Shown here one piece after another: positions 1-6,234 of a stretch of DNA of 6,234 nt. Under the pieces are notes generated by a model. That model was not told the origin of the DNA. It was given only the letters and a program-made list of their open reading frames with translations, and made no database searches. This DNA is from JAXGPP01 sp964436865 (GTDB lineage: Bacteria; Planctomycetota; Planctomycetia; Pirellulales; Thermoguttaceae), in assembly GCA_964436865.1 (NCBI GenBank), contig CAYTFK010000382.1, positions 1 through 6,234 of the forward strand, read 5' to 3'. The first letter of the stretch is position 1; each line of letters begins with the position of its first letter. The position numbers were made by a program, and so were the translations under genes.

Positions 1-2
1 GG

Positions 3-1403
3 TGGGCCAACGGCCGCTTCTGGGCCTGGGAAGGCGTGGGCTGCTGCCACGGCACCTGCGCGCACGTTTGGAACTACGAGCACCTCATGGCCCGCCTCTT
101 CCCCCGGCTGGAACGCTCGGTTCGCGAGATGCAGGACTACAACCCCGAAGCCGGCTTCGTCGAAGACACCGGCATGGTCCGGTTCCGCGGCGAGGGATGG
201 GGCATGTGGGCCGGCGACGGCCAGGCGGGCACCGTGCTCAAGGCCTACCGCGAGCACCTCTCGTCGGCCAATAGCGAGTTCCTCAAGCGCAACTGGTCGC
301 GGATCAAGAAGTCGCTCGAATTCCTCATTCGTGAGGACGCCAACGACGACGGCCTCATCGAAGGCGAGCAGCACAACACCTACGACATCAACTTCTTCGG
401 CCCCAACACGATGGTCGGCTCGCTCTATCTCGCCGCCCTCCGCGCCGCCGAGGAGATGGCCCGCGAGATGGGTGAGACGGCGTTTGCAGACCGCTGCCGC
501 AAGATCTTCGAGGCGGGCAGCCGGCTCTCCGTCGAAAAGCTGTTCAACGGTGAATACTTCATCCAGGAGGTCGATCTCGAAAAGCATCCCAAGCACCAGT
601 ATGGCGGAGGCTGCCTGGCCGATCAGCTCTTCGGCCAGGGTTGGGCCCACCAGGTCGGCCTCGGCTACATCTATCCCCAGGACAAGGTCCTCTCGGCGCT
701 CAAGTCGATCTGGGTCTACGACTGGGCGCCCGACATCGGACCGCAGAACGAAGCCCACCCGCCGCAGCGCTGGTTCGCTCGCCCCGGCGAGGCGGGGCTC
801 TTCACCTGCACGTGGCCCAAGGGCAAGCACCTCGGTCCCGAAAGCGTCCTCTATCGCGACGAAGTCTGGACCGGCATCGAGTACCAGGTGGCTGGCAACA
901 TGGCGTGGGACGGAATGCTCACCGAGGCCCTGGCCATCTGCCGCGGCGTTCACGAGCGCTACCATCCGGCAAAGCACAATCCCTGGAACGAGATCGAGTG
1001 CGGCGACCACTATGCCCGCGGCATGGCGAGCTACGGCGTGTTCATCGGCCTGTCTGGGTTCGAGTACCACGGCCCGCGGCAGCACCTCGGCTTCGCGCCG
1101 CGATTGACCCCCGAGAACTTCCGCGCGGCGTTTTCGGCTGCCGAAGGATGGGGCACCATTGCCCAGTCGCGCGATGATGCCTCGCAGACCAATCGCATCG
1201 AACTCCGCTGGGGCAAGCTCCCCTTGCAGACACTGGCCTTCGAACTCCCCGAGGGCAAGACACTCGCTTCCGCGGCAGTGACCATCGGCGCCCAGACCCT
1301 GCCGGCCGATGTCCGTCAAGACGGCCGCCGCGTAACCTTAACCCTCGCCCAGCCCCTCGAACTCAAGCCGGAGAGCGCGCTCGAAGTCAAGCTCAGGAGT
1401 TGA
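3..1403 (+). CDS. GH116-family glycoside hydrolase (glucosylceramidase / beta-glucosidase type), C-terminal part, 5' truncated
   Basis: This is the catalytic (alpha/alpha)6-barrel part (about 466 codons) of a GH116 (DUF608/GBA2-like) retaining glycosidase. The family hydrolyses beta-glucosides, glucosylceramide or beta-xylosides. The frame is open to the left edge, so the GTG at 36 is internal and the N-terminal beta-sandwich domain lies outside. By alignment from memory with human GBA2 and TxGH116, the nucleophile is the Glu of WAWEGVG (codon 30-32) and the acid/base is the Asp of NTYDINF (codon 384-386), preceded by the conserved DDGLIEG. Further family motifs are DGQAGT (near 216), EVWTGIEYQVAG (near 861-896) and NEIECGDHYAR (987-1019), probably sugar-binding. 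The end (from about 1060) resembles other bacterial members (FEYHGP, LGFAPRLTPENF), followed by a short beta-rich tail. An Asp that GBA2 has 11 residues after the nucleophile is His here. Family assignment is firm; substrate and secretion cannot be judged. Confidence 0.9.
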   Translation, partial: WANGRFWAWEGVGCCHGTCAHVWNYEHLMARLFPRLERSVREMQDYNPEAGFVEDTGMVRFRGEGWGMWAGDGQAGTVLKAYREHLSSANSEFLKRNWSRIKKSLEFLIREDANDDGLIEGEQHNTYDINFFGPNTMVGSLYLAALRAAEEMAREMGETAFADRCRKIFEAGSRLSVEKLFNGEYFIQEVDLEKHPKHQYGGGCLADQLFGQGWAHQVGLGYIYPQDKVLSALKSIWVYDWAPDIGPQNEAHPPQRWFARPGEAGLFTCTWPKGKHLGPESVLYRDEVWTGIEYQVAGNMAWDGMLTEALAICRGVHERYHPAKHNPWNEIECGDHYARGMASYGVFIGLSGFEYHGPRQHLGFAPRLTPENFRAAFSAAEGWGTIAQSRDDASQTNRIELRWGKLPLQTLAFELPEGKTLASAAVTIGAQTLPADVRQDGRRVTLTLAQPLELKPESALEVKLRS

Positions 1404-1410
1404 TCGAAGG

Positions 1411-1426
1411 ATGGACTTCAGTCCGT
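1411..1426. terminator. Small hairpin between convergent genes, possible weak terminator
   Basis: ATGGAC and GTCCGT can pair around a TTCA loop (six pairs, one of them T-G), just after the GH116 stop and overlapping the last codons of the membrane-protein gene. No clean T-run follows on either strand, though the plus strand becomes moderately T-rich from about 1435. The position between two convergent stop codons suits a two-way terminator, but the stem is short and may be chance. Confidence 0.2.
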
Positions 1427-1807
1427 CCCCGTCAGTCGTTCTTCTTCGCGCCGCCGGCGACGGGCGTCGACGAACGACTTGACGCAAAGGACCAGAAAAA
1501 CCCCGCACAGCGCGGCCATCACAAGCTGCGACACCAGCGGCACCCCCATCGCCACCCCATCGCCGCTGGCCAGCTTGCTGATCGGCCGAGCGAGGGAGCC
1601 AAGCAGCCCCAACAAAGCAATGCCCGCCGCCAGGTGCATGGCGTGCATCCGCAGCACCGCCTTGAGCCCTGCCAGGCCGGTGAGCAAAAGGGGTACGCCA
1701 AAAAACGCCGGGATGAGCGACGTCACGTGATCCGCCCCCGTGGCCAGCCACACCCCCACCCCGAGCAGCGTCAGCAGGGCGCCGAAAGTAATCGCAAGGT
1801 GCGGCAT
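1418..1807 (-). CDS. Small four-helix integral membrane protein of unknown function
   Basis: This is a 129-residue hydrophobic protein that I do not recognise as a named family. Four likely membrane helices lie near residues 4-22, 29-50, 55-74 and 87-110. A basic tail with five consecutive Arg (116-120), then Glu residues, ends the protein and by the positive-inside rule is probably cytoplasmic. With four helices the short N-terminus would face the same side. No catalytic motif or metal-binding cluster is visible. The ATG at 1807 is chosen because GAGGAG sits 6 bases before it and the first helix starts at once; an in-frame TTG at 1861 would add a Pro/Cys-rich stretch with no sense. The gene meets GH116 tail to tail and is divergent from putA, so it stands alone. 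The coding call is good on hydrophobicity pattern, ribosome site and tight packing; function is unknown. Confidence 0.75.
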   Translation of the reverse strand: MPHLAITFGALLTLLGVGVWLATGADHVTSLIPAFFGVPLLLTGLAGLKAVLRMHAMHLAAGIALLGLLGSLARPISKLASGDGVAMGVPLVSQLVMAALCGVFLVLCVKSFVDARRRRREEERLTGTD

Positions 1808-1813
1808 CGCTCT

Positions 1814-1819
1814 CTCCTC
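1814..1819 (-). promoter_or_regulatory. Ribosome binding site of the membrane-protein gene
   Basis: On the minus strand GAGGAG lies 6 bases before the ATG at 1807. It is a strong Shine-Dalgarno match and decides this start over the upstream in-frame TTG at 1861. Confidence 0.7.
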
Positions 1820-1878
1820 AGTCGGAATCGGCGGTGGCGCGCGGCAACATGCCTGCGGCAAGCCGCCACCGTTTCCCT

Positions 1879-1908
1879 ACTGTCCTTTTTTCCAACGCCG
1901 GCTGTCAA
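1879..1908 (-). promoter_or_regulatory. Possible sigma70-type promoter for the membrane-protein gene
   Basis: Reading the minus strand, TTGACA (1908-1903) is an exact -35 consensus. The best -10 candidate at an 18-base spacer is GACAGT (1884-1879), only 3 of 6 matches. The distance to the start codon at 1807 (about 70 bases) is acceptable. Only the -35 is convincing, and the element overlaps a direct repeat that could explain it differently. Confidence 0.2.
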
Positions 1909-1939
1909 TCCCCGTCGCCGCCCCACGGCCGTCAATACC
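1900..1939. repeat. Imperfect 13-base direct repeat in the intergenic region of the divergent genes
   Basis: GGCTGTCAATCCC (1900-1912) and GGCCGTCAATACC (1927-1939) agree at 11 of 13 positions and start 27 bases apart. They lie in the 182-base non-coding stretch between the membrane-protein start (1807) and the putA start (1990), the place where a shared operator would be expected. The first copy contains the TTGACA of the candidate minus-strand promoter. Apart from these copies and the two ribosome sites, I see only mixed GC-rich sequence and a short T-run (1886-1891) in this intergenic stretch. A regulatory role is inference. Confidence 0.35.
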
Positions 1940-1976
1940 ACACCTCCTCGGCTACCTCCGGGCCATACAATGAATC

Positions 1977-1981
1977 AGAGG
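1977..1981 (+). promoter_or_regulatory. Ribosome binding site of putA
   Basis: AGAGG lies 8 bases before the ATG at 1990. It supports this start over in-frame codons further up (1834, 1849), whose translation is Ser/Pro/Arg-rich and unlike PutA. Confidence 0.5.
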
Positions 1982-1989
1982 CCCCTTAC

Positions 1990-4900
1990 ATGCCCTGGTT
2001 CCAACGTCGCACGCAGAACGGGTCGTCGGACGCGGCAAAGCAGTCCGCCGCCGGAAGTCGCGATCTCGAATCGCGCACCTGCCAGATCGGCCGCGAACTG
2101 ATCGCATCGGCCCGCGGCCACCACGCCGGGTTGCTCTCCTCGCGCTTCTGGTCCGACCGGCTGATGCGCTGGGCCATGGAAGACCCGGCCTTCAAAGTCC
2201 AGTTGTTCCGCTTCATCGATGTCTTTCCCACTCTCGCTACGCCGGAACAGGTTCACGACTACCTCGCCGACTATCTCAGCCAGCCGAATGTCTCGCTCCC
2301 CTGGGGCATGCAGTTTGGCCTGAAGGCCGGCGGCCTCGCAAAGACGACGCTCACGCGAACGATCGCCGCTCAAATCGAATCGATGGCCGGCAATTTCATC
2401 GCCGGCCGCGACGTCGCCGCGGCGATCCCCAAGCTCGAACGCCGCTGGAACGACGGTCTGGCATTCAGCGTCGATCTCTTGGGTGAAGCGTGCGTCAGCG
2501 ATGACGAGGCACGGCAGTATCAGCGGCGCTATCTCGATCTGATCGAGTCGCTCGCGCCACGCGCCGCTGCCTGGCCGCGGCAACCGCGCCTTGAGCACGA
2601 TCATCTCGGCCCGATCCCGCGAACCAACGTCTCGATCAAGATCAGCGCGCTCAGCGCGCGGTCCGACCCGATCGACTTCGAAGGCTCGATTGCCGCACTG
2701 GTTGAAGCCCTCCGCCCTTTGCTCGAAGCGGCCCGGACGAATGGAGTCTTCATCAACTTCGACATGGAGCAGCACGCGCTCAAGGATCTCACGCTGGAAC
2801 TGTTCGAGCGGTGCTGCGACGCGGTCGAGTTCCCGGCGGGCCTGGCGGTTCAGGCATACCTCCGCGACGCCGAACGCGACGTGCGGCGGATCATCGCCTG
2901 GTCGAAGCGGACCGGTCGGCAGGTGACCGTCCGGCTCATCAAGGGAGCCTACTGGGACTACGAAGTGGCGCAGGCCGAACTCATGGGCTGGCCGGCCCCC
3001 GTGTGGACCGACAAATCCGACACCGACGCCTGCTTCGAGCGGATGACCGAGACCCTGGTCGAGGCCATGCCGCGGTCGGCGGGCGAAGGGGGCGTGAAGC
3101 TGGCGACCGCTTCGCACAACGCCCGCTCGATCGCCCGCACGCTGGCGCTGCTCGAACATCACGACTTGCCCCCCGAAGCGGCCGAGTTCCAGATGCTCTA
3201 CGGCATGGCCGATGAACTCAAAGCGGCACTGGTCGAGCGCGAGCTTCGGGTGCGGGAATACGTGCCGCTGGGCGAGATGATTCCGGGCATGGCCTATCTC
3301 GTGCGGCGCCTGCTGGAAAACACGTCGAACCAGTCCTGGCTCCGCGCCGGCTTCATCGAGCAGGCTGCGGAGGAAGATCTCCTGGCGACGCCGCATCGCG
3401 CTGGCGAGCCGCCCGATTCGCTTCGGCTCGACCTGCCCCAGGCCTCGCCCGAACGCCATCGTTTGAGCCCGGCAGTCGCCGATCTGGGCAACGGGCGTCC
3501 GTTCTTCAATGAACCGCCCCGCGACTTCTCGCAGGCCGACCATCGCGCCCGGTTCGCCGAGGCGGTGCGAAGCTCGCCGCTGGCCAGCAGTATCGCCACC
3601 GTTGGCGCCGACGAAGTGAATCGAGCAGTGGCCCGCGCCAACGCTGCATTTCCTGCGTGGCGCGATCTCGACGCCGTCGATCGTTGCAGCCGCCTGATCT
3701 ACGCAGCCGCCCTGATGCGGACAGACCGCGATGAATTGGCTGCCCTGGTGATTCGCGAATCGGGAAAAACCTGGCGTGAAGCCGATGCCGATGTCTGTGA
3801 GGCGATCGACTTCCTGGAGTACTACGCCCGGTCAGCCGTCGCGCTGTTCCGCCCTCGCCGCTTGGGCCGATTCGTGGGCGAACTCGACGAGACATGGTAC
3901 CAGCCCCGCGGCGTGGCCGCCGTCATCAGTCCGTGGAACTTCCCGCTGGCTATCTTGACCGGCATGACCGCGGCCGCCCTGGCGACCGGCAACACAGCGG
4001 TGGTCAAGCCCTCCTCGCAGACTCGCGGCATCGCCCGCGCAATGTGCGAGATCTTGTGGAAGGCTGGGGTGCCGGCCGACGTGCTCGAGTTCCTCCCCGG
4101 CAGCGGCGGCGCGGCGGGCACCGCGCTGGTCCGCCATCCGCGGGTAGCCTTGATCGCCTTTACCGGATCGAAACAGGTGGGGCTCGACATCCTCGCCGCG
4201 GCAGCCCAGCCGGCGGATGGGCAGCAGTGCGTCAAGAAAGTCGTGTGCGAGATGGGGGGGAAGAATGCGATCATCATCGACGATTCGGCCGACCTCGATC
4301 TGGCGGTGCCTGCAGTGCGGCAGTCGGCCTTCGGCTACAGCGGCCAGAAGTGCTCGGCATGCAGCCGAGTGATCGTCTTGGAGAGCGTCTATGAAACGTT
4401 CCTCCGCCGCCTGATCTCCGCCACGCGGTCGCTGGTGATCGGCGATCCCCTGCACCCGGGGACCGATATCGGGCCGGTGATCGACGAATCGGCGGCGGCC
4501 AAGATTCGCGAGTACATCGCGATCGGGCAAGGCGAGGGCCGCCTGGAATTGGCCTGCGACGTGCCGGCGGGACTCGAAGAGAGGGTGGGCAAGCCATATG
4601 TCGGGCCGCACATCTTCTCGGCGATCGAGCCCCACCACCGGTTGGCCCGCGAGGAGATCTTCGGCCCAGTGCTGTCGGTGATGCGGTGCCGCGACTTTCA
4701 CGCCGCGATCGATATCGCCAACCGCGTTGAGTACAAGCTCACCGGCGGCGTGTTCAGCCGCAAGCCATCGCATCTGGAGCTTGCGCGGCGGGAGTTCCGC
4801 GTCGGCAACCTTTACCTCAACCGCGGCATTACCGGCGCGATGGTCGGCCGCCAGCCGTTCGGCGGGTTCGGGCTCTCAGGCACCGGCACGAAGGCCGGAG

Positions 4901-4995
4901 GGGAAGACTACCTGTTCCACTTTGTCGAACCGCGGGCGTGCAGCGAGAACACGCTCCGCCACGGGTTTGCGCCTGGCATCGAGGGCGACGCATAG
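1990..4995 (+). CDS. putA: Bifunctional proline dehydrogenase / L-glutamate gamma-semialdehyde dehydrogenase PutA (minimal type, no DNA-binding domain)
   Basis: Oxidises proline to glutamate in two steps: FAD-dependent proline dehydrogenase (electrons to quinone), then NAD-dependent P5C/glutamate-semialdehyde dehydrogenase with the intermediate channelled within the protein. The PRODH barrel (about 60-465) has NVSIKISAL (213-221), FDMEQ (257-261), QAYLRD (288-293), RLIKGAYWD (315-323), ASHNAR (374-379) and the substrate-binding YLVRRLLEN with Arg439-Arg440. A linker follows (about 466-540). The aldehyde dehydrogenase part (about 545-985) has SPWNFP with Asn650, FTGSKQVG (724-731), general-base Glu754 in CEMGGKN, nucleophile Cys788 in GQKCSACS, EEIFGPV and the C-terminal PFGGFGLSGTG. 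All key residues are present, so it should be active. The 1001 residues match minimal type A PutAs of about 1000. There is no N-terminal ribbon-helix-helix repressor domain, so autoregulation as in E. coli PutA is not expected. It probably associates peripherally with the membrane. It stands alone, divergent from the membrane-protein gene and convergent with the TPR gene. Confidence 0.97.
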   Translation: MPWFQRRTQNGSSDAAKQSAAGSRDLESRTCQIGRELIASARGHHAGLLSSRFWSDRLMRWAMEDPAFKVQLFRFIDVFPTLATPEQVHDYLADYLSQPNVSLPWGMQFGLKAGGLAKTTLTRTIAAQIESMAGNFIAGRDVAAAIPKLERRWNDGLAFSVDLLGEACVSDDEARQYQRRYLDLIESLAPRAAAWPRQPRLEHDHLGPIPRTNVSIKISALSARSDPIDFEGSIAALVEALRPLLEAARTNGVFINFDMEQHALKDLTLELFERCCDAVEFPAGLAVQAYLRDAERDVRRIIAWSKRTGRQVTVRLIKGAYWDYEVAQAELMGWPAPVWTDKSDTDACFERMTETLVEAMPRSAGEGGVKLATASHNARSIARTLALLEHHDLPPEAAEFQMLYGMADELKAALVERELRVREYVPLGEMIPGMAYLVRRLLENTSNQSWLRAGFIEQAAEEDLLATPHRAGEPPDSLRLDLPQASPERHRLSPAVADLGNGRPFFNEPPRDFSQADHRARFAEAVRSSPLASSIATVGADEVNRAVARANAAFPAWRDLDAVDRCSRLIYAAALMRTDRDELAALVIRESGKTWREADADVCEAIDFLEYYARSAVALFRPRRLGRFVGELDETWYQPRGVAAVISPWNFPLAILTGMTAAALATGNTAVVKPSSQTRGIARAMCEILWKAGVPADVLEFLPGSGGAAGTALVRHPRVALIAFTGSKQVGLDILAAAAQPADGQQCVKKVVCEMGGKNAIIIDDSADLDLAVPAVRQSAFGYSGQKCSACSRVIVLESVYETFLRRLISATRSLVIGDPLHPGTDIGPVIDESAAAKIREYIAIGQGEGRLELACDVPAGLEERVGKPYVGPHIFSAIEPHHRLAREEIFGPVLSVMRCRDFHAAIDIANRVEYKLTGGVFSRKPSHLELARREFRVGNLYLNRGITGAMVGRQPFGGFGLSGTGTKAGGEDYLFHFVEPRACSENTLRHGFAPGIEGDA

Positions 4996-5013
4996 CGACC
5001 CGCCGGAAGGTCG
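4996..5013. terminator. Short stem-loop after putA, possible weak terminator
   Basis: CGACC (4996-5000) and GGTCG (5009-5013) pair around an 8-base loop immediately after the putA stop codon, in the 56-base gap between two convergent genes. There is no T-run on either side, so an intrinsic terminator is only a possibility. Confidence 0.2.
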
Positions 5014-5051
5014 ATGTCCGTAAAGCAAGACCGGCGCGTCGCGATCAGACG

Positions 5052-6234
5052 TCAGTAACGCATCGTTCCGGGCGGAAGCGACTGCGGTGGGCGGACAGCC
5101 GTTCGCGACGCCGAGGGGGAAGAAGAAAACGGCACTGGCTGCATCCGTGCCTGACTGGGCGCCGCGGCATTGTCGACCGAAGGCAACCGTGAGACCGACG
5201 GCGGCAAGGGCGCGTTTTCCAATCCGCCACTCGGACCCGGGGCGTACCTGGGCGCCGGCATAGGAAGCTCCGGTTCGCGCGGCATCGTTCCGGGACGCCA
5301 CGTGGCGGGCGGTCCGCTCTCCGGAGTCGCAGCGGAAATCGCGGGGGGAGCGAGCATCGGTGCGCCGACGACTCCCGGCGGCATCGTCGTCGCGGGATCC
5401 CCGGCGACCGCCGTTCTGGCCCCCATCTCTTCGTTCACTTTGCCGAGCCAGATCCGGGCCTGCGTGAAATTCGGGTTTCGCTCCAGGGCTTTGGCAAACA
5501 TCTCGGCGGCCATCCGCGCGTCACCCTTCTTCTGGAGCAGATAGCCCAGATTGTAAAACGCCACCGACTCGCCGTGAACCGCGGTGAGATGGGCGAAAGC
5601 GGCCTCAATATCGCCGATGTGGACGAGCACCGTGGCGACATTGTTGCGATAGAGCGGTTGCTTCGGCTCCAGTTGGACCGCACGGTTCAAGGCCGCAATC
5701 GCTTCTTCGTACATGCGCCGTTTCGCATAGCACAGGCCGAGCGCATTCTGCGTGGCGGCGTGCTCGGGACGGACTCGGGCCGCCTGCTCCAGCATCCGGC
5801 AGGCCTCGTCAAGTTGACCTTGCCGGTCCTTAAGTCGCCCATAGGCAAATAGCGCTTCGGCGTGGTTGGGCGCCATCCGAAGAGCATGCTGATACTGCTG
5901 TTCGGCCTCGCCGAACTTGCCCGACTGTTCAGACAGCCGGCCCAGGGAAACGTAGAGGTCTGGATTGGGAGGGGCTTTCGGAGTGGCCTCCCCCGTCGGT
6001 TCGGGCGCGGGGTCGCTGGCCGTGGTGTAAGGACTGGCCTGCCCTTTCACCTTGGGGGCGACCGACCGCACGCCCGGCAACTCGGTAAACCAGTTGACCG
6101 GGCGGACTGAGGGAATGCTCTCTGGAGCCTCGTACGCGACAGCAGCGGTCACCGTGCCTGCCGTCGTATCGAGCGGTAGGGGAGTCGCAGCAGGTGGCAC
6201 GGCCCCGGCCAGGTTGGCCCAGGATAGTGACCAA
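5052..6234 (-). CDS. Tetratricopeptide-repeat protein with proline-rich C-terminal tail, 5' truncated
   Basis: The frame is open to the right edge, so the N-terminus lies outside. An in-frame GTG at 6200 has no ribosome site and is probably internal. Numbering from that GTG, residues 1-79 are Pro/Ala/Thr-rich and look like a disordered stretch. Five TPR units follow at about 80-113, 114-147, 148-181, 182-213 and 214-245, plus a sixth first helix at 246-261; the first three are exactly 34 residues, with the usual G/A/Y/P pattern. Residues 262-382 form a Pro/Ala/Ser-rich low-complexity tail with PGTM motifs repeated (13-base DNA identity between 5060-5072 and 5282-5294). TPRs make helical scaffolds for protein-protein contacts. 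An envelope or periplasmic location is possible given the disordered flanks, but the signal peptide region is not visible. The specific role is unknown. The gene is convergent with putA, so it is in a separate transcript. Confidence 0.85.
   Translation of the reverse strand, partial: WSLSWANLAGAVPPAATPLPLDTTAGTVTAAVAYEAPESIPSVRPVNWFTELPGVRSVAPKVKGQASPYTTASDPAPEPTGEATPKAPPNPDLYVSLGRLSEQSGKFGEAEQQYQHALRMAPNHAEALFAYGRLKDRQGQLDEACRMLEQAARVRPEHAATQNALGLCYAKRRMYEEAIAALNRAVQLEPKQPLYRNNVATVLVHIGDIEAAFAHLTAVHGESVAFYNLGYLLQKKGDARMAAEMFAKALERNPNFTQARIWLGKVNEEMGARTAVAGDPATTMPPGVVGAPMLAPPAISAATPESGPPATWRPGTMPREPELPMPAPRYAPGPSGGLENAPLPPSVSRLPSVDNAAAPSQARMQPVPFSSSPSASRTAVRPPQSLPPGTMRY

Noticed and set aside
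36..38. GTG at 36 as start of the GH116 gene
   Set aside because: The frame is open upstream and the codons before it encode the conserved WEG segment with the probable nucleophile, so it is an internal valine.
331..1107. 258-codon open frame on the plus strand inside the GH116 gene
   Set aside because: The translation is low-complexity Ser/Arg/Thr/Pro and lies in another frame of a clear GH116 domain.
1966..1971. TACAAT resembling a -10 box for putA
   Set aside because: No -35 is found at a suitable distance, and transcription would start about 12 bases before the ATG, losing the ribosome site.
1834..1989. Extension of putA to an in-frame start at 1834 or 1849
   Set aside because: The extra 52 residues are unlike any PutA N-terminus and there is no ribosome site; the start at 1990 gives the usual family length and has AGAGG before it.
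1400..2101. 233-codon plus-strand open frame spanning the membrane-protein gene and the start of putA
   Set aside because: Its translation is His/Arg/Pro-rich with no domain, while the opposite strand gives a hydrophobic protein with a strong ribosome site.
1975..3543. Long open frame of 522 codons antisense to the first half of putA
   Set aside because: It is the complement of a well-supported PutA frame in GC-rich DNA; the translation is Arg/Gly-rich without recognisable domains. It is a shadow of codon bias.
3832..4773. 313-codon open frame antisense to the aldehyde dehydrogenase half of putA
   Set aside because: Same cause: Arg/Gly/Asp-rich translation with no family resemblance, fully covered by conserved PutA motifs on the other strand.
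5060..5294. Exact 13-base repeat GCATCGTTCCGGG (5060 and 5282) as a possible mobile or regulatory repeat
   Set aside because: Both copies lie in frame inside the low-complexity tail of the TPR gene and encode the recurring PGTM motif, so protein-level repetition explains them.
6198..6200. GTG (minus strand) as start of the TPR gene
   Set aside because: No ribosome site lies before it and the frame stays open to the edge, so the true start is probably outside the window.

Overview
This is a GC-rich window (third codon positions strongly G/C) carrying four protein genes on alternating strands. No RNA genes, mobile elements or CRISPR arrays were seen. The mix of genes suggests a planctomycete, perhaps of the Pirellulales type: a bacterial GH116 glycosidase with the NEIECGDHYAR motif, a PutA without a DNA-binding domain, and a TPR protein with a proline-rich tail. 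That placement rests on recognising protein styles, not on a phylogenetic marker.

Layout: (1) positions 3-1403, plus strand, the C-terminal catalytic part of a GH116 (glucosylceramidase/beta-glucosidase type) glycoside hydrolase whose beginning lies before the window; (2) 1418-1807, minus strand, a 129-residue four-helix membrane protein of unknown function, meeting gene 1 tail to tail across 14 bases; (3) 1990-4995, plus strand, a complete 1001-residue bifunctional proline utilisation enzyme PutA, divergent from gene 2 across a 182-base intergenic region that holds an imperfect 13-base direct repeat; (4) 5052-6234, minus strand, a tetratricopeptide-repeat protein with a Pro/Ala-rich C-terminal tail, meeting putA tail to tail across 56 bases and running off the right edge.

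Because each gene faces the opposite way to its neighbour, no two share an operon inside the window, and each is probably transcribed alone or with genes outside it. There is no evident shared pathway. GH116 would release sugars from beta-glycosides, PutA oxidises proline to glutamate and feeds electrons to quinone and NAD+, and the other two genes have no assigned role. The region reads as ordinary chromosomal housekeeping and catabolic DNA. I did not find a convincing new biological system. The points most worth checking are the active-site variation in the GH116 protein, the repeat in the putA intergenic region and the uncharacterised membrane protein.
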